Source: Bacteroidaceae bacterium
GTDB taxonomy: Bacteria; Bacteroidota; Bacteroidia; Bacteroidales; Bacteroidaceae
DNA length: 64,000 nucleotides
Direction: 5' to 3'
NCBI GenBank assembly: GCA_024401225.1
Contig: JAKSLM010000009.1
Location: 1-64,000, forward strand
Translations under genes and position numbers: made by a program
Part shown: positions 34,326 through 43,227 of the stretch, piece by piece
How positions within the stretch are numbered: position 1 is the first letter of the stretch
How the letters are laid out: each line of letters begins with the position of its first letter
The notes under the pieces: model-generated
Told to the model about the DNA's origin: nothing
The model's input: only the letters and a program-made list of their open reading frames with translations
The model's database searches: none

Positions 34326-34343
34326 ATATTATATCCGATACCA

Positions 34344-34796
34344 ATGAAAAAACTTGTTATCCTGGCAGTTGCACTCATATCTGCAATTGCGGTTCAGGCA
34401 AAGAGCGTAGTCTTCACTTTGTCTGACGGTACCAAAGTGTACTATCTTATTGGCGGCGAAGCCAACCCTGTCATGAAATTTGTTGAAGGAGGTATTACGG
34501 TCAATGCCGATGCCTACACCTTCTCCCAGATAAAGAATTTCTACATCTCCGATACCGATGATCCTACAGCTGTGCAGTCGCCATCGACCGCTCGTCCGTC
34601 GCGCAGGGGCAATGTGCTTCTCATCCCTGTGGTGGGCAGTAAGCCAAGTGTCAAGGTCTATGCTACGTCAGGCAGCGAGGTGGAGGCCGACATCACCGTG
34701 ACCGATGGCCATGCAAGCGTTAGCCTCGACCGTCTGCCATCGGGCACCTATATTGTGCGCAATGGCCAGTCGTCCATCAAAGTCATGAAACGATAG
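34344..34796 (+). CDS. Secreted hypothetical protein
   Basis: 150 aa. Signal peptide ending AVQAK, then VVFTLSDGTKVYYLIGGE, ending in a 30-residue tail, LDRLPSGTYIVRNGQSSIKV. That tail resembles the strand-rich end of Por/type IX secretion C-terminal domains (LPSGTYIVR is typical), but it is short. It is 14 bp before the metalloprotease gene. The opening residues (LSDGT-VYYLIGGE) also resemble the N-terminal region of that protease (VTLWLQYDN). Confidence 0.65.
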   Translation: MKKLVILAVALISAIAVQAKSVVFTLSDGTKVYYLIGGEANPVMKFVEGGITVNADAYTFSQIKNFYISDTDDPTAVQSPSTARPSRRGNVLLIPVVGSKPSVKVYATSGSEVEADITVTDGHASVSLDRLPSGTYIVRNGQSSIKVMKR

Positions 34797-34810
34797 AATG
34801 GGGGGAGGGA

Positions 34811-36946
34811 ATGATGAACATGAAACACAATACCATACTTGCAGCTCTGCTGCTCCTTCTGCTGGCATTCATGCCGGTGCAGACGGTCTGCGCACAGGAC
34901 GAAGCCCCTGTCACGCTATGGCTGCAGTACGACAACCGATTTATTGAGAATGAGTTGATCGACCTCGTCGATGTCGACTCCATCGAGTTCACCACCACTG
35001 GCATCAAGCGCTGGAAGCAGGGCTCAACAGGCAAGCCTATTGGTCTGCCAAAGTCATACCGCCCAGGTAGCCACTACCGCTTCGGTACTCCAGAACGCTA
35101 CCTCTCCAAGTCCAATACTTATTACAATAACGACTTCAACGATGACGACTCGCAGTTCTGCTTCAAGCGTAGCCGTGAGTCCGAGCATTTTGCCATCTTC
35201 TGGGCTAAGGGACTCAGTATCATGCCAAATGGCGACCTCAAGGGCGGTGCCTCATCGTCCGTATGCAACGTCACCACGCTGCTCAAAAACGCGGAGAAGA
35301 TATGGAATGTCTACGTCGATTCGCTCGGCTTCCTCATGCCAGGTTCATCCACTACCGACAAGGTAAAGATACAGATGTTTGTCGTCAATCAGTACGACTG
35401 GCGTGCCGACGGTAGCGGAGTTGATGGCAGGGTGTCGTACTACGACGGTTCCACCCTTCGCACCAAGTCGATGAAGACGGGCCAGTTCCATTGCAACCCA
35501 CAGGCAGCAAGCGACGATGTCACCGTGGCTCATGAGATAGGCCACACCTTCCAGTATCTCGTCAGCGCCGACCTCGGTCAGAGTCATGGTCTGAACTACG
35601 GCTATGGCGCCAACGCCTCGGGAGGCAACGAGTGGTGGGAGGACTGTGCCAACTGGCAGGCTCACAAGGTCTATCCTGCCAAGCAGTTCTCGGTCAACTG
35701 GGCTAACAATCAGGCAGGACATCACCTCAACATACATCATGAGAACGTGCGCTACAACAACTGCTACTATCAGGACTGGTGGTGCCAGCTCCATGGACTC
35801 AACACCGTGGCACGCGTGTGGCGCGAATCCACCAAGCCAGAAGATCCCGTACAGGCCTATATGCGCCTCTTCTCGCTCAATGAACAGACCTTTGCCGACG
35901 AGATGTACCAGGGCTACGCCCACATAGCCAGCATGGACATCGACCGCTGGCAGAAGTACGGTCAGGGGTACTTGGGCAGCGAACAGATGCGCCTTGTTGA
36001 GGTACCTCAGGCTACTCGCGATGCCTACCTCGATGGCGACGACTCGTGGTGGATAGTCAATCCAGACTTCTGTCCGCAGAACTACGGCTATAATGCCAAC
36101 CCTCTAAAAGTTCCTGCAGCGGGCACCGTGGTCCGTGCCACCTTCCGAGGCTTGGCAGGCAGCAAGTATGCCGACCTTCAGGGCTACCGCAAGATTAATC
36201 CTGACTATGCAGGCTGGCGCTACGGTTTCGTGGCCTATTCGAGCGATGGCAAGCGCACATACGGCGAGATGGGTAGCGATCCTGATGGCGAAGTGTCCAT
36301 TACCGTACCCGACAAGTGCAGTTACCTATGGTTCGTCGTCATGGGCGCACCTACCACCTACTGGCGCCATGCATGGGACGAAAATACCTCCAACGACGAA
36401 CAGTGGCCATACGCCGTCCGTTTCCTCAATACAGCCCCTTACGGTGTCAATCACACCCACAGCGGCTATCCTGACTCCTACGAGCGTCGCGACACCACCA
36501 TCGTCATCAACACCAGTCTGGCTTACGATGCCAGCACATACACGTGGATGACGGTCACAGTCGACATGGATGCCGTCAGCGAGGCTCTTGGAGTGTCCAC
36601 CTCACAGATGAAGGCTGTCGTGGCAGGCAAGAAGTCATCGACCAACTACCTCCGCATGGCAGGTGTCAATGCCAATGGTTCACTCTACGAGCAGCGCACC
36701 ATCACCGATAACGATGGCATGCCAGGCCACTGGTTCAGTACTTCGGGCAATGTCGTTACCTACAATGGTAGCACCTCTGCCATCTTCACCAAGTATTTCC
36801 CTAAGGACTACACGATGAACATAGGCCAGTATCCGGGCAAGCTCAGCCGTGGCAAGACCTACACCGTGCGCGAAGCCTTTATCTATACCGATAAGCAGGG
36901 CAAGGAGTACCGTGCCACACTTCAGATCAATGTGAAGGTGCAGTAA
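34811..36946 (+). CDS. Secreted zinc metalloprotease-like protein (DUF6055/DUF4859)
   Basis: 711 aa. Signal peptide ending VCAQ. An HEIGHTFQYL motif (His241, Glu242, His245) gives a zincin-type site within a DUF6055-like domain (~115-450), with later acidic candidates in NEWWEDCANWQAH. The C-terminal ~130 residues match DUF4859 (MTVTVDMDAVSEALGVS, GHWFSTSGNVVTYNG, GQYPGKLSRGKTYTVREAF). Similar proteins occur in gut Bacteroidota as putative mucin- or glycoprotein-targeting peptidases; that target is inference. The 3' end overlaps the convergent gene at 36927 by 20 bp. Confidence 0.78.
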   Translation: MMNMKHNTILAALLLLLLAFMPVQTVCAQDEAPVTLWLQYDNRFIENELIDLVDVDSIEFTTTGIKRWKQGSTGKPIGLPKSYRPGSHYRFGTPERYLSKSNTYYNNDFNDDDSQFCFKRSRESEHFAIFWAKGLSIMPNGDLKGGASSSVCNVTTLLKNAEKIWNVYVDSLGFLMPGSSTTDKVKIQMFVVNQYDWRADGSGVDGRVSYYDGSTLRTKSMKTGQFHCNPQAASDDVTVAHEIGHTFQYLVSADLGQSHGLNYGYGANASGGNEWWEDCANWQAHKVYPAKQFSVNWANNQAGHHLNIHHENVRYNNCYYQDWWCQLHGLNTVARVWRESTKPEDPVQAYMRLFSLNEQTFADEMYQGYAHIASMDIDRWQKYGQGYLGSEQMRLVEVPQATRDAYLDGDDSWWIVNPDFCPQNYGYNANPLKVPAAGTVVRATFRGLAGSKYADLQGYRKINPDYAGWRYGFVAYSSDGKRTYGEMGSDPDGEVSITVPDKCSYLWFVVMGAPTTYWRHAWDENTSNDEQWPYAVRFLNTAPYGVNHTHSGYPDSYERRDTTIVINTSLAYDASTYTWMTVTVDMDAVSEALGVSTSQMKAVVAGKKSSTNYLRMAGVNANGSLYEQRTITDNDGMPGHWFSTSGNVVTYNGSTSAIFTKYFPKDYTMNIGQYPGKLSRGKTYTVREAFIYTDKQGKEYRATLQINVKVQ

Positions 36947-37349
36947 AGAAGTTGTGAGAGGTTGACATCTTCATCTGGGCAATGTCAAGAACGTTGTTGA
37001 TGATACTCACTATGCCTCCGCCGAGTAATAACATGAGCGCAGTGGATGCTATCATTCGCGAATGCTGTTCGATGGCAAGTAGTATGCTGGAAGTAGTGTT
37101 GAAAACAATCAGAGGCGTATCGTTCGGTACAGAAAGAATAAATACCAACATGACACTTCCAACGACAATACCCAGGGCAAAGGCAACCGCCATGGCGTAC
37201 CTGTAGCGTCGAAGATTAGCCTCTTCATACTGGCGCAGGTACTCCACGGCATCCAGCTTGTGCGTAAGCTGTTCCATAAATCTATCCTTATCGTCGAACG
37301 TCGGACGGTTGGCGAGGAAGAGTTCCTCAAGTGCTTTGTCTTTCATCAT
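36927..37349 (-). CDS. Small membrane protein of the sigma-factor operon
   Basis: 140 aa. Hydrophilic N-terminal ~50 residues (MMKDKALEELFLANRPTF; DRFMEQLTHKLDAVEYLRQY), then two TM helices (~50-75 and ~100-120). The layout (cytosolic head, then TM) and the 4-bp overlap with the upstream sigma gene fit an anti-sigma or regulator role, but no known anti-sigma domain is evident. Its 3' end overlaps the protease gene by 20 bp. Confidence 0.7.
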   Translation of the reverse strand: MMKDKALEELFLANRPTFDDKDRFMEQLTHKLDAVEYLRQYEEANLRRYRYAMAVAFALGIVVGSVMLVFILSVPNDTPLIVFNTTSSILLAIEQHSRMIASTALMLLLGGGIVSIINNVLDIAQMKMSTSHNFFTAPSH

Positions 37350-37822
37350 AGTTTCAATCTTGTTTTCAGTTTGTCGCGTCCTCGCGAGAGTTGTTTCTTC
37401 ACGGCATCTTCGCTTGTGTCGGTTATCTTCGCAATCTCATTGATGGAGTAGCCATCGAGATAGAACAGCACTATGGCTGCTCGTTCCTTGGGCGGCAGGG
37501 TGGCGAGTGCGAGATATAGACCCTGATAAGCATATTTTGCATCAGCCTCACTTGTACCTATGACGGTTCTTGCCTCGTCGATGCTTTCAAATGTCCGTTG
37601 AACTGCCTTATGATTAAGGAATGTGTTTTGAGCAATTTTGAACAGCCACGATCGGAACCGTCCTTTGTCCTGATACCCAACCGAGGCAAGATACGCCTTG
37701 ACCAAAGCATCTTGGGCAATGTCGTCAGCTTCGTCCTTGTTGCCACAGCAGAGGGCGAGCAAGAATCCACGAAGTGCCTCCTGCTCGTCGCTGACGAGTT
37801 GTATGAACTGTTCGCGTGTCAT
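37346..37822 (-). CDS. ECF-type RNA polymerase sigma factor
   Basis: 158 aa. Sigma region 2 (DEADDIAQDALVKAYLA, then GRFRSWLFKIAQNTFLN) and region 4 (LPPKERAAIVLFYLDGYSINEIAKIT, SEDAVKKQLSRGRDKLK). Targets unknown. It sits in an operon DUF6249 - sigma - membrane protein, with 6-bp and -4-bp junctions, a common Prevotella arrangement as I recall. Confidence 0.88.
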   Translation of the reverse strand: MTREQFIQLVSDEQEALRGFLLALCCGNKDEADDIAQDALVKAYLASVGYQDKGRFRSWLFKIAQNTFLNHKAVQRTFESIDEARTVIGTSEADAKYAYQGLYLALATLPPKERAAIVLFYLDGYSINEIAKITDTSEDAVKKQLSRGRDKLKTRLKL

Positions 37823-37828
37823 CTCCCA

Positions 37829-38290
37829 TTATGACTGGCGCAAGTTCTGTTCCTCTGCCTCCATCTCTTTTGCAAGCATCTTTTTGCCAATAAAGTAGTT
37901 TATGAGAAATGCAATACCAATAGCAAGTGATGGCACAGCGGCAAATGAGAGTGCTAAAAACATACCTTTATCAAATTCCGTATAGAAAATGTAAACAGCC
38001 ATGGCCACATACACAAAGATGCTAAAGCTTGCCAGGATACTTCCAATGAGTAGTTTTGACATCAGTTTCTCTTTCAGAAGTTTCTTTGGTCCATTCAACT
38101 TCTTCATCATATCTTCTACATCTATATCGGAGTTTTTCTCCATGGCAGCAAGGATAATATCCTTTCGCGTATTATCACGATTGATTCTCTCACGTGTGAT
38201 TAACCTTACAACGATAATTGGCAGGACCACACAAATGCCTATTGGGATAAGAGCATTGACCAAATTGTTAATTACATATTCTATATCCAT
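37829..38290 (-). CDS. DUF6249-like membrane protein
   Basis: 153 aa. TM helix at ~12-30 (ALIPIGICVVLPIIVVRL), a charged middle with KNSDIDVEDMMKKLNGPKK, and two more TM helices (~85-105, ~112-135). The pattern fits DUF6249. Upstream of the sigma gene by 6 bp; perhaps a sensor for it (inference). Confidence 0.75.
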   Translation of the reverse strand: MDIEYVINNLVNALIPIGICVVLPIIVVRLITRERINRDNTRKDIILAAMEKNSDIDVEDMMKKLNGPKKLLKEKLMSKLLIGSILASFSIFVYVAMAVYIFYTEFDKGMFLALSFAAVPSLAIGIAFLINYFIGKKMLAKEMEAEEQNLRQS

Positions 38291-38643
38291 ACTTTTTCTT
38301 TTTTTTGAGTTAAACTTCTTGTTGATTATTGAACCGATTCACTATAACAACAAGTGAACGTAGGAAAAGGTGACGTCGGTTTATCATTTTTTTTTAGGTG
38401 GAAATTTCAATCCCTCACCTTAATTGTGATGCAAAGGTGGTGGTTTGTTATAACTCATGCAAGTTTTTCTGCGTTTTTGCTGTATATATTAACTTTTTTT
38501 GCATAAGTCCACGTCCATCGGTGGATAACTGAACCGCTCCGCTATTCTTTTGTATCAAATGACACTATTAGGCATCATAATGACAGCAGTTAAAAGATTG
38601 TGATAAGCAAGCCTTTCTTAATATCTAATAAATCGAAGTGAAA

Positions 38644-38755
38644 ATCTAAAAATAAGAGTTAAATCTTTTTTAGATATTCATTTTTGTTTTAGAAAAGTCA
38701 CGTGATATTTAAAACTTTAGATTAACTTTGCGGTATCAAATTTAATTCTTTAGAT
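38644..38755. promoter_or_regulatory. Four TTTAGAT boxes around the blaI promoter (candidate BlaI operators)
   Basis: TTTAGAT occurs at 38669-38675, 38716-38722 and 38749-38755, and inverted (ATCTAAA) at 38644-38650. The first pair is an inverted repeat; the third abuts the -7 box and the fourth lies in the leader just before the ATG. BlaI/MecI proteins bind dyads over their own promoter, so these are plausible autoregulatory sites. Confidence 0.5.
38723..38730 (+). promoter_or_regulatory. -7 box of blaI-blaR1
   Basis: TAACTTTG on the plus strand, 30 bp before the blaI ATG. No good TTTG at -33, which fits a regulated promoter. Confidence 0.6.
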
Positions 38756-38759
38756 AATT

Positions 38760-39146
38760 ATGAAAAGAAATAAAGAAAACCGCACCCTCACTCGTGCAGA
38801 GATGGAGATCATGAATATCCTTTGGGATACAGCAGACGACATGACTACCCATGCCATTATTGAGAAATACCCGGAGCCAAAGCCTGCATATTCAACTATT
38901 GCTACATTCCTGAAGATACTTACTACCAAGGAATTCATTGGAAGTAAAAAGAAGGAAGGAGAAAAAACATTCCTTTTCTATCCCCTCGTCACTCGCGAGG
39001 ATTATATGAAACGCACTATGAAGGATGTGAAAAACACCTTCTTTGGAGGCAGTCTGAAATCACTCATCTCCTTCTTTGCAAAAGAAGAGGACATGTCTGA
39101 TGAGGACATTGATGAGATTCTTGACATTATCAATCGTTCAAAATAA
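38760..39146 (+). CDS. blaI: BlaI/MecI-family transcriptional repressor
   Basis: 128 aa winged-helix repressor: LTRAEMEIMNILWDTADDMT, KPAYSTIATFLKILTTKEF and a C-terminal dimerisation/cleavage part ending EEDMSDEDIDEILDII. It represses until cut by its membrane protease partner. It precedes blaR1 by 30 bp. No beta-lactamase is encoded in the window, so the regulon is elsewhere or the system senses another signal. Confidence 0.92.
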   Translation: MKRNKENRTLTRAEMEIMNILWDTADDMTTHAIIEKYPEPKPAYSTIATFLKILTTKEFIGSKKKEGEKTFLFYPLVTREDYMKRTMKDVKNTFFGGSLKSLISFFAKEEDMSDEDIDEILDIINRSK

Positions 39147-39176
39147 TTTTGAATACCTACCTAATATTTCTGGTTT

Positions 39177-40619
39177 ATGGTCATCTATATCGTAAAATCT
39201 GCAATAATCCTTGGAATCCTCTATAGCTGCTACTTCATCATGCTGAACAAGGAAACCTTCCACCGTTTCAACAGAATGGTGCTCATCATCATCATGCTGC
39301 TATCTTTGGGACTTCCACTCGTAAAGACTTATACCTACAAACCATCGGTTGTCAATACGGAAATATATGACATTCAGTCAAGAATCGAAACTCCTATCTA
39401 TTATAGAACAGCAGTCATAGCAGATACTCAAGAGAAAGTATCATGGGGAGAGATTTTGCTAATCATATATTATACAGGAGTTGCAATCTCCCTCTTGTTT
39501 GTTGTGATTCATACTATTGGGCTCATACAATACATGAGAGGTGGACTCTGCCATACTGATTCGAAAGGTAATACGGTAATACTTAAATCTGGCGAAATAT
39601 CCCCATTTAGTATTTTCCATTATATTGTGATGAGTGTGGAAGACTACGAACATCATCGCACCTCAATCCTCACACATGAACAAGAGCACATCCGACTTCA
39701 TCACACCTACGACCTCATACTCCTTGAAGTGGTGAAGACCTTGCAATGGTTCAACCCATTCGTATGGTTCCTTGCCAGCAATCTAAAGTCAGTACATGAG
39801 TACGAAGCAGATGAAGCAGTAATCAATCAAGGCATCGATGCAATACAATACCAACAACTTCTCGTGACCAAGGCAGTGGGCAACCGTCTGCAGCCATTTG
39901 CCAACAACCTTCGTCGCGGTTCACTAAAAAAACGTATCATTATGATGTACCAGAAAAAATCCAACCGATGGATGATGCTCAAGGCATTGTTCGTTATCCC
40001 TGTAGTTTTAATAGCCATCTTGGCATTTGCAACACCTAAGTTTGTGAGTTCAATTAAGGATACCGTTGAAGAACGCAATCCATCACAAACTCCCGACAAT
40101 AAGAACACCACCGAAGTTGCTGACACCTGCGATGCAGAGATAGGAATATATCTTCTCACCCCCGAAAAGATTGCGAACTTGAATGAAACTCCTGAAGACA
40201 GCTTCCTTCTTGATGGGAAACACATCTCGTTCGAGAAATTCAAGAAGCTTGACATGGACTCTATTGAGCATGTCGGCATCTTAGCAAAATCAGAAGAATC
40301 TAGAGATAAACAGATTAGCGGAGAATGTAAAGGTCGTACATTCTATGTTATTTCTAAAAAGATGGGAATATCGAGGTATTCTAAAATAGAAATAAGGGTC
40401 AACCGTCAAGACAAAATCATGCTTGGCACCGATATTGTCAATCTCTCCAACCTGTCCGACTCCATCAAAAAGCAGGTATCTTCTCCTGATCGCACTATCG
40501 TCTCGCTCGAAGTGAGCGAAAAGGCCCCCCAGTCCACAGTTTCATCCATCAAGGAAATTCTTCGCAAGACCGGAAATCTGAATATTGAGTATTCAGTACA
40601 TAAAGAATCGGATAAGTAG
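39177..40619 (+). CDS. blaR1: M56 BlaR1-like membrane metallopeptidase
   Basis: 480 aa. TM helices at ~1-22, 33-50 and 92-120; zinc motif HEQEH (167-171) with the downstream SVHEYEADEAV; a further TM helix at ~275-290. The C-terminal ~180 residues lie outside and lack a penicillin-binding domain. They contain a plug-like linker (DGKHISFEKFKKLDMDSIEH, ~345-365) of the type seen in many Bacteroidota M56 proteins. So the trigger may not be a beta-lactam. Pairs with blaI. Confidence 0.88.
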   Translation: MVIYIVKSAIILGILYSCYFIMLNKETFHRFNRMVLIIIMLLSLGLPLVKTYTYKPSVVNTEIYDIQSRIETPIYYRTAVIADTQEKVSWGEILLIIYYTGVAISLLFVVIHTIGLIQYMRGGLCHTDSKGNTVILKSGEISPFSIFHYIVMSVEDYEHHRTSILTHEQEHIRLHHTYDLILLEVVKTLQWFNPFVWFLASNLKSVHEYEADEAVINQGIDAIQYQQLLVTKAVGNRLQPFANNLRRGSLKKRIIMMYQKKSNRWMMLKALFVIPVVLIAILAFATPKFVSSIKDTVEERNPSQTPDNKNTTEVADTCDAEIGIYLLTPEKIANLNETPEDSFLLDGKHISFEKFKKLDMDSIEHVGILAKSEESRDKQISGECKGRTFYVISKKMGISRYSKIEIRVNRQDKIMLGTDIVNLSNLSDSIKKQVSSPDRTIVSLEVSEKAPQSTVSSIKEILRKTGNLNIEYSVHKESDK

Positions 40620-40714
40620 ATTTCTAAGTCCATTATCACAGGAGGCCAAGCCATGTTCTATCGCCGAACTGTCATAATATACATCGATAGCGAACAAATA
40701 CCCCCATACCAATT

Positions 40715-40747
40715 ATTGCCATCAGCCCTCCGCTGATGGCAATTTTT
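40715..40747 (+). terminator. Rho-independent terminator of blaR1
   Basis: ATTGCCATCAGC pairs perfectly with GCTGATGGCAAT around loop CCTCC, followed by TTTTT. Confidence 0.93.
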
Positions 40748-40867
40748 GTGATAAGTTTAGAAGGAAATAAGAGGAATTGTCTTTGTTGGCGTTCATTCCT
40801 GTTCCTCCATTATGATGTTTGAAATAAAATTTTCTGCAAAGATAGAAGGAGAATCATATTATGCGAA

Positions 40868-41246
40868 AAAAATGCGTTTTCAATATACATATATACATGC
40901 TGACTTGCAAGTGATAGAATATCAGTGTACTAAACGCATGTTTTTGCATGTATATTGGTATGTAGGTATGTATATTAAATATACATAAATGGCATGCATA
41001 ATAAGGTTCGCAAGATAAGACTATGTCTTATATGAAATAAGATAGTATATGTTATGCAATAAGATAGTATATCTTATGCGATAGGATAGTATATGTTGTT
41101 TGATGATGATAGTACGGAAATTTCCTGCTGATTAGAGCGATTTTGGGGCTATTTAAGGCACATATAGCAGAAATTTGCTGCTTATCATGCGTTGTTTCTG
41201 CTTGGTGGAAGTGGGAAAAGTGGACTTTTAGGGCATTTCTAAAACA
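40868..41246. repeat. Intergenic element, copy 2
   Basis: Same order of parts as 9248-9644: CGTTTTCA next to two ATATACAT words, a stretch with direct words (ATGTATATT) and an inverted one, AATAAGG, then GATAGTATAT(C/G)TT units at 41041, 41063 and 41085 (exactly 22 bp apart), with degenerate units at 41019 and 41108. It ends in GGAAGTGGGAAAAGTGGACT then TTTAGGGC, matching the right end of copy 1. The left terminal arm is not evident. Confidence 0.6.
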
Positions 41247-41331
41247 ATTTTTCATGATAGGCAAGACTTAGAGGTATATGGCAGTATGTGGTAAAGGGGG
41301 ATACGAGGATGGAAAGACTTGAGTGGACATG

Positions 41332-41360
41332 AAAAAAGGCAGCTGTGATGGCTGCCTTTT
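41332..41360 (-). terminator. Rho-independent terminator of mscL
   Basis: AAAAGGCAGC pairs with GCTGCCTTTT (loop about 7 nt) and runs into a T-tract on the minus strand, 28 bp past the mscL stop. Confidence 0.9.
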
Positions 41361-41387
41361 AATGGTTGTGATATGTGGAAGTAGGGA

Positions 41388-41825
41388 TTACTTCTTTGCG
41401 AGGAGGTCGCGGATCTCTGTGAGGAGAACTTCTTCCTTAGTTGGCTCTGGTTCTGGTTCTGGCTCAGCAGGAGCAGCTTCTTCTTCCTTCTTGAACTTTG
41501 ATGATGCCTTTGCGATGCCCTTGATGATGCAGAAGAGGCAGATGGCGATGATGAGGAAGTCGATGACGTTCTGGATGAATGCACCATAATTCCATGTTAC
41601 AGCTTCGCTTACTACTTCCTCGCCGTTCATTACGGCCTCCTTGAGGGTGATCTTGAGGTCGCTTGCGTTTACTCCGCCCATTGCCGCGAAGAGTGGCATG
41701 ATGAGGTCAGCTACGACTGATGATACGATCTTGCCGAATGCACCACCGATGATAACACCGACTGCCATGTCGACTACGTTGCCTTTGAGGGCAAACTCTT
41801 TGAATTCGTCAATAAATTTTGCCAT
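41388..41825 (-). CDS. mscL: Large-conductance mechanosensitive channel MscL
   Basis: 145 aa from the ATG at 41823-41825; upstream in-frame codons run through the promoter and are excluded. [20 protein letters not shown] and [25 protein letters not shown] (TM1) are diagnostic; TM2 lies near residues 75-97; a Glu/Pro-rich linker precedes the C-terminal helix bundle ([12 protein letters not shown]). The inner-membrane safety valve under osmotic downshock. Confidence 0.95.
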   Translation of the reverse strand: MAKFIDEFKEFALKGNVVDMAVGVIIGGAFGKIVSSVVADLIMPLFAAMGGVNASDLKITLKEAVMNGEEVVSEAVTWNYGAFIQNVIDFLIIAICLFCIIKGIAKASSKFKKEEEAAPAEPEPEPEPTKEEVLLTEIRDLLAKK

Positions 41826-41875
41826 GATAGTGTAATTTGTTATAAGTTGTTGATGATTTTTTTGTGATTTGTGTG

Positions 41876-41903
41876 CAAAGTTAAAAAAAAGTTTGTACAT
41901 TTG
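41876..41903. promoter_or_regulatory. Back-to-back -7 boxes between mscL and the 30-aa lipoprotein
   Basis: Minus strand TAACTTTG (41876-41883) faces mscL; plus strand TACATTTG (41896-41903) faces the small lipoprotein, whose ATG is 23 bp further on. The -33 parts are weak in both. Confidence 0.55.
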
Positions 41904-41925
41904 TGGTACAAATACATAAAAAATT

Positions 41926-42018
41926 ATGAGACAACGTGTTATTTTATTTCTATTCATGCTTGTTTTGCTACTTGTCGTGGTAGCTTGCAAGAGTTCGCAC
42001 TACTGCAATTGCGGTTAA
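41926..42018 (+). CDS. 30-aa small lipoprotein
   Basis: A short reading frame: [20 protein letters not shown], then [10 protein letters not shown] and stop. A basic start, a hydrophobic core and a lipobox (VVAC) leave a mature peptide of only 10 residues with three Cys. It has its own -7 box and a strong terminator 20 bp past the stop, so it is a compact monocistronic unit. Lysis-type or Rcs-like tiny lipoproteins have this form; the role here is unknown. Confidence 0.6.
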   Translation: MRQRVILFLFMLVLLLVVVACKSSHYCNCG

Positions 42019-42037
42019 GCAGGGCAGGGGAAAAAGA

Positions 42038-42068
42038 AAGGCTGGCATCCGGTGTGGATGTCAGCCTT
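42038..42068. terminator. Bidirectional terminator between small lipoprotein and gapA
   Basis: AAGGCTGGCATCC (42038-42050) pairs with GGATGTCAGCCTT (42056-42068), with one G-T wobble. T-rich tracts follow on both strands; 25 bp from the gapA stop. Confidence 0.9.
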
Positions 42069-42093
42069 GTTTGTTGAGTTCTGTATGATAGAA

Positions 42094-43122
42094 TTACTTG
42101 CACTCAGCGAAGTACTTGATAGTACGTACCATCTGTGAAGTGTAAGAGTTCTCGTTGTCATACCAAGAAACTACCTGAACCTGGTAAGTATCGTCGTCGA
42201 TCTTAGATACCATAGTCTGAGTAGCATCGAAGAGTGAACCGAACTTCATACCGATGATGTCAGAAGATACGATCTCGTCCTCAGTGTAACCGAATGACTC
42301 AGTCTGAGCAGCCTTCATAGCAGCGTTGATACCTTCCTTAGTGATGTCCTTACCCTTAACAACAGCAACGAGGATAGTTGTAGAACCTGTTGGAGTTGGG
42401 ATACGCTGTGCAGAACCGATGAGCTTACCGTTGAGCTCTGGGATTACGAGACCGATAGCCTTAGCAGCACCTGTTGAGTTAGGAACGATGTTCTGAGCAC
42501 CAGCACGTGAACGGCGGAGGTCGCCCTTACGCTGTGGACCGTCGAGGATCATCTGGTCGCCTGTGTAAGCGTGGATTGTAGACATGATACCAGAAGCGAT
42601 TGGTGCATAGTCGTTGAGTGCCTTAGCCATTGGAGCGAGACAGTTAGTAGTACAAGAAGCTGCAGAGATAACTGTGTCAGCTGGAGTAAGTACGTTGTGG
42701 TTAACGTTGTAAACGATAGTTGGGAGATCGTTACCTGCTGGAGCAGAGATAACTACCTTCTTAGCACCTGCTGCGATGTGAGCAGAAGCCTTCTCCTTTG
42801 AAGTGTAGAAACCAGTACACTCGAGAACTACGTCAACACCGATTTCACCCCATGGGAGCTCAGCTGCGTTTGGCTTAGCGTAGATAGTGATCTTCTTGCC
42901 GTCAACAACGATGTTGTCCTCACCTGCTTCTACAGTGTGCTTGCCCTCACCGAACTTGCCTGCGAAACCACCCTGAGCAGTATCGTACTTGAGAAGGTGA
43001 GCGAGCATCTTTGGAGAAGTAAGGTCGTTGATTGCAACAACTTCATAACCCTCAGCCTCAAACATCTGACGGAATGCGAGACGGCCGATACGACCGAAAC
43101 CATTAATAGCTACTTTTACCAT
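42094..43122 (-). CDS. gapA: Glyceraldehyde-3-phosphate dehydrogenase, type I
   Basis: 342 aa. NAD-binding start [20 protein letters not shown], catalytic Cys in [12 protein letters not shown], and [13 protein letters not shown] near the end. It oxidises G3P to 1,3-bisphosphoglycerate in glycolysis. Codon use is strongly biased (frequent GTT/GTA, ATC, AAC), unlike the neighbours, as expected for a highly expressed gene. A ~100-nt leader follows a promoter at ~43228. Confidence 0.97.
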   Translation of the reverse strand: MVKVAINGFGRIGRLAFRQMFEAEGYEVVAINDLTSPKMLAHLLKYDTAQGGFAGKFGEGKHTVEAGEDNIVVDGKKITIYAKPNAAELPWGEIGVDVVLECTGFYTSKEKASAHIAAGAKKVVISAPAGNDLPTIVYNVNHNVLTPADTVISAASCTTNCLAPMAKALNDYAPIASGIMSTIHAYTGDQMILDGPQRKGDLRRSRAGAQNIVPNSTGAAKAIGLVIPELNGKLIGSAQRIPTPTGSTTILVAVVKGKDITKEGINAAMKAAQTESFGYTEDEIVSSDIIGMKFGSLFDATQTMVSKIDDDTYQVQVVSWYDNENSYTSQMVRTIKYFAECK

Positions 43123-43140
43123 TGTGTAAAAAAAGTTTTA

Positions 43141-43173
43141 TTTGTTAATAATAAAAAGTGAGTTGTATCTTTG
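43141..43173 (+). promoter_or_regulatory. Orphan promoter-like pair in the gapA leader
   Basis: TTTG (43141-43144), 21-bp spacer, TATCTTTG (43166-43173) on the plus strand, antisense to the gapA leader. Could start a small RNA or a long leader of the ABC-F gene 350 bp on. Confidence 0.4.
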
Positions 43174-43227
43174 TACAATCGGGCGTTGGCGTGATGCCAA
43201 AGCCTTTCTTACATTTCTTTTCAAGTG

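Larger units (their letters stand above)
38291..38759. other. 469-bp intergenic: divergent control region
   Basis: No gene. It holds the leader of the DUF6249-sigma operon to the left, a half copy of the 9687 hairpin (CCATCGGTGGATA, 38515-38527), and on the right the blaI promoter with four TTTAGAT boxes. Confidence 0.7.
40620..41387. other. 768-bp gap between blaR1 and mscL
   Basis: No gene. Contents from left to right: blaR1 terminator (40715-40747), intergenic element copy 2 (40868-41246), and mscL terminator (41332-41360). Confidence 0.75.

Noticed and set aside
39177..40619. Calling blaR1 a beta-lactam sensor
   Set aside because: The C-terminal part shows no penicillin-binding motifs (SxxK/KTG) and no beta-lactamase is nearby.
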